Positions 31,840 to 42,901 of a stretch of 64,000 nt of DNA are shown here, in pieces. Under the pieces are notes generated by a model. It was not told the DNA's origin and ran no database searches. It worked only from the letters and a program-made list of their open reading frames with translations. The stretch is from Erythroxylum novogranatense (Eukaryota; Streptophyta; Magnoliopsida; Malpighiales; Erythroxylaceae). Numbering within the stretch: position 1 is the first letter of the stretch; each line of letters opens with the position of its first letter. The position numbers and the translations under genes are program-made. Where the stretch lies: NCBI GenBank assembly GCA_029891385.1, contig CM057228.1, forward strand, positions 63,618,523-63,682,522, given 5' to 3'.

Positions 31840-32541
31840 CTAAACTAAGCACGGCAACCTCGAAACCTGAATTTGAGCTGCACTACCATGCGATCTCCTA
31901 CTCAATGCATCAGCCACCGCATTAGCCTTCCCTGGGTGGTACTCGATAGTGCAGTCGTAATCCTTAAGCAGCTCTAACCATCTCCTCTGCCTCAGATTCA
32001 GCTCTCGCTGACTCAACAAATACCTCAAGCTCTTATGATCGGTGAAGATCTGGAACGTCTCCCCATACAAATAATGTCTCCAGATCTTTAAAGCAAATAC
32101 AACTGCTGCCAACTCCAAGTCATGCACAGGATAATTAATCTCATGGGATCTCAATTGTCTCGAAGCATACGCTATGACTCTCCCATGCTGCATCAGCACA
32201 CAGCCTAAACCCTGCTGCGAAGCATCACTGAAGACCTCGAAACCTCCTACTCTTGATGGCAGGGCTAACACCGGCGCCGTAGTCAACTGATGTATCAACT
32301 CCTCGAAACTCCTCTGACACTCATCTGTCCAACTGAAGGCTACTCCCTTCCTCAGAAGTCTTGTCAAAGGGGCGGAGATCATATAAAACCCCTCGATAAA
32401 CCTCCGATAATATCCTGCCAATCTGAGGAAACTCCTCAACTCTGACATGTTCCTCGGAATCTCCCAACTCCTCACTGCCTCAATCTTGTAAGGATCCACC
32501 CGGATACCCTCACCAGATACGATGTGGCCTAGGAACACCAC
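31840..32541 (-). pseudogene. pol: RT thumb/connection and RNase H, element C
   Basis: A 233-codon segment starting in the [10 protein letters not shown] block after the RT palm. Contains [16 protein letters not shown], then RNase H signatures [17 protein letters not shown] (catalytic Asp), [18 protein letters not shown] (Glu), [13 protein letters not shown] (Asp) and [17 protein letters not shown]. All expected gypsy RNase H carboxylates visible to me are kept. It terminates at TAG 31840. Confidence 0.93.
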
Positions 32542-32696
32542 TTTATCCAGCCAAAATTCACACTTAGTGAATTTGACATCTGTTGCCTATCCTCATGTCT
32601 GCAAAGACTATCCTCGGATGCTCGCGTGTTCTGTCTAGACCTCGAATACACCAGAATATCATCAATGAATACGATCACAAACTGATCCAGGTATGG

Positions 32697-33239
32697 CTAA
32701 AAGACCCTATTCATCAAGGCCATGAAGGCTGCCGGGGCATTAGTCAACCCGAACGGCATCACTAAGAACTCAAAATGCCCATACCTGCTCCTGAAGGCAC
32801 TTTTAGGCACATCGGCCTCTGCGATCCTCAACTGATAGTAACCGGATCTCAAATCCAACTTGATAAACACCCGAGCTCCCTGCAACTGATCAAATAAATC
32901 ATCGATTCTAGGCAGTGGGTACTTATTCTTAACAGTAACCCGATTAAGTTGCCTATAATCGATGCATAACCTCAAAGTCTCGTCCTTCTTCTTCACAAAC
33001 AACACCAGAGCTCCCCACGGAGAAACACTCGACCTGATAAATCCCTTATCCAACAACTCCTGCAGCTGAGCCTTAAGCTCCCTCAGTTCCACTGGTGCCA
33101 TCCTATACGGAGGTATCGATATAGGAGCGATACCTGGAACGAGGTCTATCTCGAACTCTATCTCCCGATCCAGTGGCAAACCCGGTAACTCCTTGGGAAA
33201 TACATCTGGGAACTCCCTGATCACAGGGACATCCTGCAA
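32697..33239 (-). pseudogene. pol: Reverse transcriptase fingers/palm, element C
   Basis: A 180-codon segment with gypsy RT blocks: [79 protein letters not shown] (first catalytic Asp) and [17 protein letters not shown] at 32697 interrupts it. The catalytic FIDD follows at about 32656-32670 in the same frame, but the next ~100 bp to 32541 contain frameshifts. Confidence 0.94.
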
Positions 33240-33394
33240 GCTCTGCTACACTCTAGAATCTACCACATGTGCCAAATAAGCCTCACAACCACCTCGCATC
33301 AATCTCAGAGCACTCAGAAACGAGATCATCCTGGCTGGCACTGCCTGACTAACACCTCGAAACACAGCCCTCGGCTGATCAGGAGACTCCAATA

Positions 33395-33730
33395 CTACCT
33401 CCTTGGTATAACAATCCAAAGAGCCCTATGGGCAATGAGCCAGTCCATCCCCAAAATCAAATCAATCTCTCGAAGGGGCAACACAATCAGGTCTGCACTC
33501 AATACCGCTGAATCAACTCGAATCGGACACCCCTTGCAGACTTTACCTAAAGTAGTAGTACAACCCAAAGGTGTACTCACCTGCAACCCATACTGTAACA
33601 TCTCCCTATCCACATGCAATCTACATGCCACATGCGGTGCAATAAATGAATGTGTGGACCCTGGATCTATCAATGCATACACCTCAATATCTGAGAGTAG
33701 AAGCAAACTGCAACCACCTCGGAGAATCAC
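33395..33730 (-). pseudogene. pol: Retropepsin-type protease, element C
   Basis: A 111-codon segment. The active-site block ALIDPGSTHSFI (catalytic Asp) and the C-terminal flap/hydrophobic block IDLILGMDWL are the standard gypsy protease signatures; their spacing of ~70 residues is normal. The protein would process Gag-Pol. It follows the gag zinc-knuckle segment with a slight overlap in another frame and is followed by a degraded linker to RT (33240-33394). Confidence 0.9.
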
Positions 33731-34861
33731 GGGCCTCGCTGGTCATGGCGTAGACTACGGCACGAGGCGCGACTCTTGCCTCGTCCCTCGGTCCTCACAA
33801 AGGAATCTCCGCCTCGGCCCCTAAATCCAGGTCCACCGCTACGATTCTGCTGCACCGTTGAGCTACTACCAACTCTTCCACTCGCAGCAGACTGAACTCC
33901 CAAAGTCAGAGGACAACTCCGAATCATGTGATCTATAGATCTACATGCTAGGCAGGCTCCTGTCACTCTCTGGCACTCTCCACTGTGCCTCTTATCATAA
34001 TGTACGCAAACCGGCAGAGCCTGTCCTGCCCCTCTGCCACCACTACTGCTGCCACTACCCATCTGCCCAAATCTCCTCTCGACCGGAACCCAACCGTATC
34101 AATCCCCTGATCTCGAGGCAGGCTCAAGGCGTCGCTCAAGCTCCTACTAGAGCTACCCTAACTATCACTCGCTTGCCTCCAGAGCCCTGACTAGTCTCAG
34201 ATCGGCTCTGTCTCAGAAGCTGCTCTATCCTCACAGCAGCTGCTCTCAACTCTACAAATGTGCCCATATCTGACCGGGCTAACCTGGTACGAATCTCCAA
34301 ATTCAGCCCTCCCTCAAATCTCCGGCACCTATTAGCCTCAGAGGCAATCAAAACAGACGCATATGCTGACAACTCATTGAACCTGACCTCATAATCAGCT
34401 ATTGACATGGATCCCTGTCTCAGCTCAAAGAACTCATGCATCTTCATTTCCAAGTAGACCTTGGGCATGAAATTATCTCAGAAGGCCCTCAGAAAATCAG
34501 CCCAAGTCAACACACAAGGCCTGGTGGAACTACCCAGGACGGTCTTCCACCACTGATAAGCTGGACCCTGAAGCAACGAGACAGCATAATCGAAGCGCTC
34601 CTCAGGGTCGCAATCCATCTGATCTAGGACCCGCTCGGTCCTCTCCAACCAACCCTCAGCCTCCGCAGGTCTCATGCTGCCAGTAAAGTCCACGACCCCA
34701 CGCATGACGATCATACCTCTGTTCGATCTCATGGGAACTCTAGGAGGCTGCTCCTCATGCAGAGGTACGAAGACTCCTACTTGCTCGATCGATCCTTGGT
34801 GGTTTGGTTGATCAACTTGATCACCAAAGATGGATGACCTACAATAAAACCACAATTCCAA
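33727..34861 (-). pseudogene. gag: Gag of element C, broken into three segments
   Basis: Segment 34861-34478 carries the gag N-terminus with AEGWLERTERVLDQM and LLQGPAYQWWKTVL, typical of Retrotrans_gag. A TGA at 34478-34480 (likely from CGA) separates it from 34468-34136 in the same frame (FFELRQGSMSIADYEVRFNEL). A frameshift near 34100 leads to 34062-33727, which holds the zinc-knuckle region: CLACRSIDHMIRSC is a complete CX2CX4HX4C. The upstream CVHYDKRHSGEC has Tyr where a Cys is expected. This structural protein is not translatable as one chain here. Confidence 0.9.
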
Positions 34862-34928
34862 TCAATTTCTTGCTTTTCTTACGAAATTCAAGCCTAAAAT
34901 ATACTATGCCCAAAAGATGTCAAACCTG

Positions 34929-34940
34929 GCTCTGATACCA
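34929..34940 (-). other. Primer binding site of element C
   Basis: GCTCTGATACCA on the plus strand (TGGTATCAGAGC minus), 5 bp inside the right LTR boundary at 34946. Confidence 0.9.
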
Positions 34941-34945
34941 CCTAA

Positions 34946-37607
34946 TGTAGCGCCCCCTCACCGTAGAGTATACACTAGGGCGCCCGTAGGTCGTACCGAT
35001 GCATAACCTACGACGAGGGTGCACTACGATTTCCATCATTTCTATACACCTCATGGCATCAATGTGACAAAGCAGTAATATTACATTCACTAAATTTTAA
35101 AACCAAAAGATCCCTTTTCATTCATTGCATAAAACCATCAGTACATCATCAGTCATATATACATCTGTGCAAACCCAACAGAACTAGTACAACTCCTAGG
35201 TAAGTCATCCACAAAATACCCCAAAAGATCCCCAGCTGACAGACCTGTGGGCCATGCTCCTCTCACCGACACACACAGCAGCAAAAGTCTCACTGACCGG
35301 AGTTAGAAGTCACTCTATCACTGTCCTGAAAATAGATGCAATGTTGGGTGAGTTTGCGAACTCAATGAAAAACCATCATCGATGGTCCACCCAACTCATG
35401 CATAGACAAACAATTCACGCTTTATCGTTCGTATATCATAAACAAGAAATCGCATGCAATCAATTTCACATTTATAAGGCGATAAGCCTTTCCCACAATT
35501 CACATTTAAACATTCATATATGCAATGTACATGTGACTCTTTCATTTTCTTTCGTTGTTGTGACCGTGCGCCTGAGCTCATATACGTTGAGCCATTGGCT
35601 CTGAAAACATTGGGCTCAAAAGCCCTAATACATTGAGCATGAAGCTCTGAAAATCGTTGGGCACGAAGCCCTGTGCGTTGAGCTTAAAGCTCTGAATACG
35701 GTGACTACACCGGTCATAACTGCCTTTATCTGATCTTACTGTTATGCATGTATGCACATGTCCAATTTATAATACATGCATCACACTGAAACTTCATATA
35801 CCTAATTCTCACCATTTGAAACCAATTATGAACAATTATACACTATTAACACTTCTATATCACAACCCAAATATTTCGAACACCTGTGGTCCGAAATCAA
35901 TCAAAACAAACACATATAATCTATCCTTAACTCCACATGGCATATTGCATAGAATTAAACACATATAGGTTGAGAAACCAACTAGGTTACTCACTTCAAA
36001 ACTCCCGAGCTACTGCCAGGAAGTCTCGCCTACGTCGGACGATTGGCGATCCACTTGAGCCACTATAACAATCAAAATTTAAATAACATTACTAAATATA
36101 TCAATTTCAATGTTCAATGATGCATATGTATCGAATAATGTACGTACTATACGTGTTATGACATTTCCGATACAATTCTGAATTTCCTGATCTCAAATTC
36201 TAATTCCCGAATTCAATAATCTCCAAATTAAATTTAATCCATAATTAATTGAACCATCAAATTCCTAAATCTCATTATTTAAAACCTCAATTTCATTTTC
36301 GGAAGAACAACATTCCTCGCCGCGGCGTCAGATCCCCTTTCATTTCACCTCCGCCGCGGCACACACACGCCTCGCTGTGGCGAATCACACGCCCTTCGTC
36401 GCGGCGTATACACCGCGTACGTCGTGACGTGCGCCTCTCCAGCTGGCCGCGGCACGCCTTCCGTGCACGTCGCGGCGTGCGGAGCAATCCTGCTCGCCGA
36501 GGCGTGCAACCACGGACACGCCCAGAAAACTCAGAAATTTTCAGATTTTCGACTGATAACAACTCCAAATCCAGATTTTCTCCTTACAAACCACTCCTAA
36601 ATAATTCCATACACATCATACAACTAATCTTTAGCTTCTATTTCATCAAACAACCATTATTCCCTAATTTCAACCCTAAAACTAACGAAAATACCCAATC
36701 GGAAACCATAAATGCCAAATCCTCAAATATACAAATTAAATCATCCAAATAACTCTATAAACCAACCAATCAAACTATGTAAGGTAAGAAATAAGTAACT
36801 TACTTGATTGATAACCTCAAATCTTCAAAGATCACACCAATCCAAGCTCATCGACACCCACGGTTATCACCCAAACAAAAACCCATTTTCATCTCTTTCA
36901 ATCCCAAGCCAGAAGAATAAATTCAAGGATGGAAGAGGAAGAAATTAACAGGAAAGAACCAAGAACAATTGAGGGAGAAGATCACGATGAAGGAAGGAGA
37001 AAATTTCTTCTTCTTTCTTCTCTTTTTTTTTCAAAAGCCAAGCATCGTGATTTAAAAATTCAAAAAGGAAAGGTTATAAACCTAAAGAGTCTAGGGCTTG
37101 CTTGGCGAATCTAATTGCCACAAGTCCGAATCCGAACAACCTCAAACCAATTTCAAATTCCAATTTCTCCCGAATTCCAATAGCTAAACCCCAATTCCTC
37201 AATTCAAATTTCTAACCTGTCCGTCCCATTGGATAATCAATTTCGAAACCGGACATTCAATTAACCAGTCATTGATCAATTTTTCGGTCCGGGCCTATTG
37301 CTCGAAAAATTCTAGAAAAATTCCTATAAATCCTCAAAAATAGAAAACTCATTATCATATACTCCAATTTCATAATTCAACTTCCTAACTTTCATTTCTA
37401 ACTCAAATTCAATCCTTGAGCCTATTTTGACCTAATTATCACACATGTCCTAATCATCTCCAAATTCAAGTTATCTAAATCAAATCGAAAATATGTCATA
37501 CATGTATGTACGTACAAATGTCAATTATACAAAATTCTATAATGCATGCATATGCCAAATACGAATGCAATGAAATGTACCCATCCCATCGGTGACGGGA
37601 TGTTACA
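34946..37607 (-). repeat. Element C right (5') LTR
   Basis: 2662 bp; same layout as the left LTR. The mini-hairpin array is at 35557-35720 with GAGCC-ATT-GGCTC perfect at 35589. The TGAGTT/AACTCA hairpin is at 35349-35364 with CAG (minus) at 35328-35326. The GC island is at 36310-36515. ORFs at 35254-35604 and 36249-36752 cross these features and are not genes. Confidence 0.93.
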
Positions 37608-40600
37608 TAACCAAAAATTTAAAACTCACCAAATCGATCTCATCGAAATGCTTGAGCATTCTAAATGCTTAATTTCTACTTAGATTTAAATAATTTGAAA
37701 TTTTCAAAATTTTAAATCATCATTTTATTTAATACATATGACTATATCACATAAAGTCATTAGTAATAAAATAAAATAAAATATTATCCTTTTATGAATT
37801 GTTATTCCATCCAATACATCACGTGTATAAAATTTAATAATTCAATACCATCATCATCCTTTCACCAAAGGTTGATTTGGTTATTCTTCAACTTTACAAG
37901 TTTCACAAGTTCCATACGATTCATAATCAAAAGGATACACATATCCTTGTATGTAACTTTATGATTCTTGTTCTATTGATTTAACCAACATGGCATAAAA
38001 GGATTATCTCAGTTATCTATCCTTTTATTCTTGTCATTTATGTTAAGCATAAGCCTCCTTTAATCCAACACATACAAACTCTTTGTATAAATTGGATAAG
38101 CTACTTTTACTTAACAATCTATTTCTAATCATGCAGTGAACATTACAATAATGCTGAATTTAAATTCAGTATCAAATAATCATAAGCATTAATTAGAAAT
38201 ACATGTGATCTCAAGCATATCACATATAGGCAAGAAAAATAATGCAATCATTTTCTTCTTATGACAACTGTTGACATACTATAGCAAAGCCTTTAATTGT
38301 AGCCCATACTTATGCTTTTAGTAGGCTAAATTAAGTGGAACAATTCCAACAAGGTACTATACCTTTCAACCTTCCTCCATGCAACCCCTTGCATTTTGCT
38401 ATCATGGTGTTGACATGCATCTTACATGTCATCGTCAAAGTTTACGAGACATTAGTCAACTCAAAAGGTCAATACATTTTGTCATCTTTATGATTTTGAC
38501 ATATCTCTACAACTTTATCGCCATATCCTCAATAGGGATTATAGCAATATTGCATAATGAACATACAATTTTATATCTAACTTTTGATAACTTTTTTCAA
38601 ACATATCCTATGTCTAAGAACTTGGGTTCACTAACTTAGTATCAACTATACTAAACAAGGTGAATTCTACTAAGAACAAAATATAAATGTAAGAAAAACA
38701 AGTAATCAGTTTTATGCCATGACTACCAAATAAGATTAGGACTTTAATCATGCATTTGGTTACTCCCACTATTTTATTCGAAATAATAGCCCTCACTACT
38801 ATTCGGAAAGATTACTCTAATCTTTCTAGTAGGCTAGGATCCCATTCAAGTATAGTTGACCTTGAGTTTGCTCAACAAACCAAATATACTTAAATTAGGT
38901 AGATAACAACTTTATCAATCATATCTCATGTGACTCCTAGATCCGTTAGGTGACAACTCTTGCCACAACATATCTTATATGTCATTCGTAACCTTGCCTC
39001 TAAATTCATGTGATCATGAGTTTGCTCATCCAAATCAAACAAATTTAGTTAAGTAAAACCCACTATTATAAGACTAAACATATTCGGGTTAAAGAGGCCT
39101 TGAGTTTGCTCAACAAGCCTTACAATAAACAGAACTCTATTTTATTCTTATAACAATGGAAGGCATTAATCACGTTCTTAACGTGTACTTAATATTTTAA
39201 CGAGGGGTTTTAATTTCATATGTCTCATCAAACATAAATTGCATGTAAAATATCACACATAAAACATACAATTTATCATGCATCCAATAAATATATCAAC
39301 CATATAAACAAAGTATGCAACATATGCACTCATAATCAAATTATATGCATAAAATGTCAAGCTTCAGATAATTCTAGTTATTGATCTTCATAATCTAAAT
39401 TAACATTTCCAACTCCTTGGAAAAATTAAATTAGATTAAAACCATTGATTCTAAATAAATTAAATTCCTATTCCAAATAGAAATTTAACTTGATTTGAAA
39501 ACAAATTTTCAAATCCAATTGGAAACTATTTCCAACTTTTCTTGACACCTTTAATAATAATTTAATTGAAAACAATTTTCAATAAATTATTCTTCTTACT
39601 TATTATAATTTATAAAACTTCTTTTAAAATTATATAAGTAACATATTCTAATCCAATTAGAAAACTATTTCTAATCTAATTAGAAATAACCATTTCTAAT
39701 CTCATTAAAATTACTATCCCTTAATTAGAAAACTATTTTCTAATATTAAAAGGAAACTACTTTCAAAATTAAATAAATCACTTTTAAATTTAATTAAGAA
39801 AGTCTTTATATTATTTATTTAGAGATTGATTTCTTAATAAATTAGAAAATCTTTCTTTAATATATTAGAAAACTATTTTTCAAAAATATTAAAGAAAACT
39901 TCTTTTCTTGATAAATAAATGAAAACATTTTTCAAATTTTAATCAAGATAATATCATTTCTAATAAATCAATAAACTTATTATTTATAAATAAAGAAACA
40001 ATTTCTTCATAAATAAAATAACAATTCTCTAAACAAATAAAATTTATAAATTTAATTTATCTCAATCAAATTGAAATAAATAAATTTAATTAAGAAACAA
40101 TTTTCTTAATTATTTAAGAAAACATTTTTTAATTTCAAGAAGTCTAATTAATTAATTTCAATCTAATTGAACTAATTAATTCTAATTTTAGAAACTAATT
40201 TTCTAATTAATTCATTTCAATCTAATTGAAACTAATTAATTCTAATTTTAGAAACTACTTTTCTAATTAATTAATTTCAATCTAATTAAAACTAATTAAT
40301 TCTAATTTTAGAAACTACTTTTCTAAAATTAATTAAGAATCAATATAATTATTAATCTTAATCAAATTAAGAAAAATAATTACCTTTGGAATTGAATTGA
40401 TGATTAATATAATTTAATAATTCAACATCTTGAAAAATTAAATTAACTTCTAAAACATTCTAATAAAATTAATGCTTGAAAACAATTTTCAAACAATTAA
40501 AACACCTTTTCAAATTTATTAAGAATTTAAACTAACTTAATTTCAATTAAACCCTTTTAATTGAAATTAATACTTTAACCGAACAAACTATTTCTCTATC

Positions 40601-41290
40601 ATCTTGCCTACGCAGTCAACTTTCACTGGAGCATGATTTGACAAATAAGGTTAGGTAGTTTATGGTCCAAGTTTCTAATCACTAAATCTCAAACGTTTCC
40701 TGCCCACGACCAGGGCCACTACCCTTCACTCCCACGTTTCTCCAACAGAAACGTCGCAAGTCAGCCAGTGTCTCACAAGCCTTGCCACCGCCGACCCCAT
40801 CTCATGGAGTCCCACAACCCATTTCATGAAATTGCAACAACCATCTGGGTTTCCCCTTTTATTTTCCAGATCTGATTTTTTTTTTTTTAGGAAAGATCTG
40901 AGTTTTATTTAAATGCCCAGAAAATCAAGACGTTCAAGCAGCGACAAAATTAACACAAAACGTAAATCCAGAACTTGACGACGCCACATCATGAAACACG
41001 CCCAAAGACGGACGACTATCGCCTCGCCCGACCAGCCTTCTCCTTGTGCAGAGGAACCCATCTCATGGATCTTATTTCGATGGCCAAGCAACAACAAATA
41101 CACTTATTCCGAACACAGGAACAAGAACAAACGCAAGCATCGATAAGGGAATAAGGGTTTATCTGATATTAATCTGAAACCTTTTTCAGATTTAATTCAC
41201 AAACCTTTTGTGATTCAATTCCAAAATTATAAAGATCAATCAGACGTATTTTAACCAAATTATAGAAATAAAATCTCGCTCTGATACCAC
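37608..41290 (-). other. Element B interior, 5' side, non-coding
   Basis: 3.7 kb, extremely AT-rich between about 39360 and 40580. No gag or pol similarity on either strand; the longest ORF is ~86 aa and not protein-like. The PBS (minus) is at 41278-41289. Around 40600-41100 GC content rises, with a small ORF (41103-40909) of unknown meaning. Together with 26256-27610 this is the whole interior of B. Confidence 0.6.
40143..40335. repeat. 60-bp AT-rich tandem repeat (three units)
   Basis: Units starting near 40143, 40201 and 40261 share TTCTAATTAATTNATTTCAA and CTAATTTTAGAAACTACTTT in 60-bp register with few differences; a partial fourth unit follows. Confidence 0.85.
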
Positions 41291-42901
41291 TGTCGGGAAA
41301 TCGGATTCGGATCTGACCCGAACGCAGCGGAATAATCACGAAACTTTTTTGTGACTTTTGATTTCCCGAAAACCAAGATCTATTTAATTCTATAAAATGA
41401 TTAACACAAATCAAAATAAAGCGGAAATTTAATTCGTACCTTATTCCGAAGCTTGATCTTTATCTTGATGCATCCCTCGAACTGTTTCCGAAACCGATCC
41501 GTCTCAACCACGGTAGTCGCACAAGTGTCTGGCCTCTAACGGTATCTACAGAACATATTGAGAGAACTCTGTAACTTTTACAGAGAGGGTTAAGCATGAA
41601 GTGCTAGCTACATAGAGCTTAAGCCTATTTATAATAAGCTTTGGACGTTTTTTAGTAATTTAATTAAAATTAAATATTAATTTCAATTAAACTTTAATTA
41701 GAATTACAAATAATTCTAATTAAATACTAATTATGCCCAAATAAGATTCAATATCTTATATTGATCCTTATTTATTAAATATCTCATATTTAATCATAAA
41801 GTTTCTCAAACTTTACAATCAAGTCCAACTTGATTAAATTAATTTTGCTCTCTTCAACCCATTCTATATGTGTGACCCATTAGGTTCCCAAATATGTTGG
41901 CAATGATTATAAATTATAATTCTAATTCATAATTAGAATTAGATAAATTAAAACTCCTTTTAATTTATCTTTAATTCTTCAATTAAACAATTTATAATCA
42001 TAGATCAAGATTGACGTCTAGCAACGTATCATGACCACCCAAATATTCAGGAATGTCAAAGTGGTTTTGACTAACCTTTCCGTGCATGATTTTTCCGTAT
42101 AATTCAATCCTTTCATCAACTAATGTTCCAATTAGACATAGAGCATGGAATTAATGTCTACTTTATTTTGATTCTAATTATATTAGTTCTCCCCCATTAG
42201 CTATTGATTCAATTAATGATATTTGTAAACTATTTACAAAATATCATTCCACCTTGGCCAAGGATTTCCTGAATCAATATTAATCGAGAACAACGGAACA
42301 TTCTCCCTAATTACTTTAGGGTGATGAATCCTATCTTAATCATTCAACTATTTCCATGCAGTTCATGCTATATCCAATGACTACCGTTTAAACGACCTTT
42401 ATATATCACAAGTAGTATCAAAACATAACAATCCGCATACAAGATAACTTTAATGATCTCAAGTCAAAGGATCACTTATACAATCATCACAATGAGAATT
42501 CCATAGACATACAAGTAATGTTTCAAATGGATTTCTCATATCGGGTATGTTCAGTGAACTTGTTCTCTAGCAAGCACCCACACGTTTGTTTAATTATCTC
42601 TATACTTTAGCCTATGAGATCGACTACTTCCTTCATAAGGAAAAACAAAACGTGTGCTAGTCTTTTTACGTTCTATTAATGTCCAATGTTAATAGAACAA
42701 TGACTAAGAACATTTTAGGAATAATACATAGATGCAATATGAACCTCATAATTATAATCTCATTATAATTTCATTTGCAATGTATAATTATCCCATGGAC
42801 TTTATCATATACATCTAAACATGTACAAGATAAAGAATGCCTTTAAATAATTTGTCACTAAATTACAACCAAATCGATTGGCTGTAGGGCATAAACTAAC
42901 A
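41291..42901 (-). repeat. Element B right (5') LTR
   Basis: 1611 bp, matching the left LTR. The minus-strand TATAAATA at 41626-41633 leaves ~330 bp of R-U5 before the PBS. Confidence 0.9.

Larger units (their letters stand above)
27611..37607 (-). mobile_element. Chromodomain Ty3/gypsy element C (Tekay/Del-like)
   Basis: About 10 kb, flanked by perfect TAACC duplications (27606-27610 and 37608-37612). LTRs are 27611-30288 and 34946-37607 (minus sense TGTAACATCCCGTC to GGGCGCTACA). The minus-sense PBS is at 34929-34940 and the PPT at 30289-30301. Minus-strand order is gag, protease, RT, RNase H, integrase, chromodomain, i.e. the gypsy order. Large LTRs, the Met primer and an integrase C-terminal chromodomain suit the Tekay lineage. 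Every ORF is interrupted, mostly by changes consistent with C-to-T on the coding strand. This is the youngest level of the A/B/C stack. Confidence 0.94.
24646..42901 (-). mobile_element. Non-autonomous copia-type element B, hosting C
   Basis: Perfect CAATT duplications (24641-24645 and 42902-42906). LTRs 24646-26255 and 41291-42901 begin TGTTGG (minus sense) and end CCGACA or CCAACA. Orientation is minus: the reverse complement of the initiator-Met PBS lies at 41278-41289 beside the right LTR, and AAGTGGGAGAT (minus) abuts the left LTR as a copia-like PPT. After removing C the interior is ~5 kb and holds no gag or pol ORF. Large LTRs, PBS and PPT with a non-coding interior fit a LARD-type element moved by proteins from elsewhere. 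The copia affinity rests on PPT/LTR style only. Confidence 0.85.

Noticed and set aside
33267..33824. 185-aa plus-strand ORF
   Set aside because: It is the antisense shadow of element C's protease and gag zinc-knuckle region.
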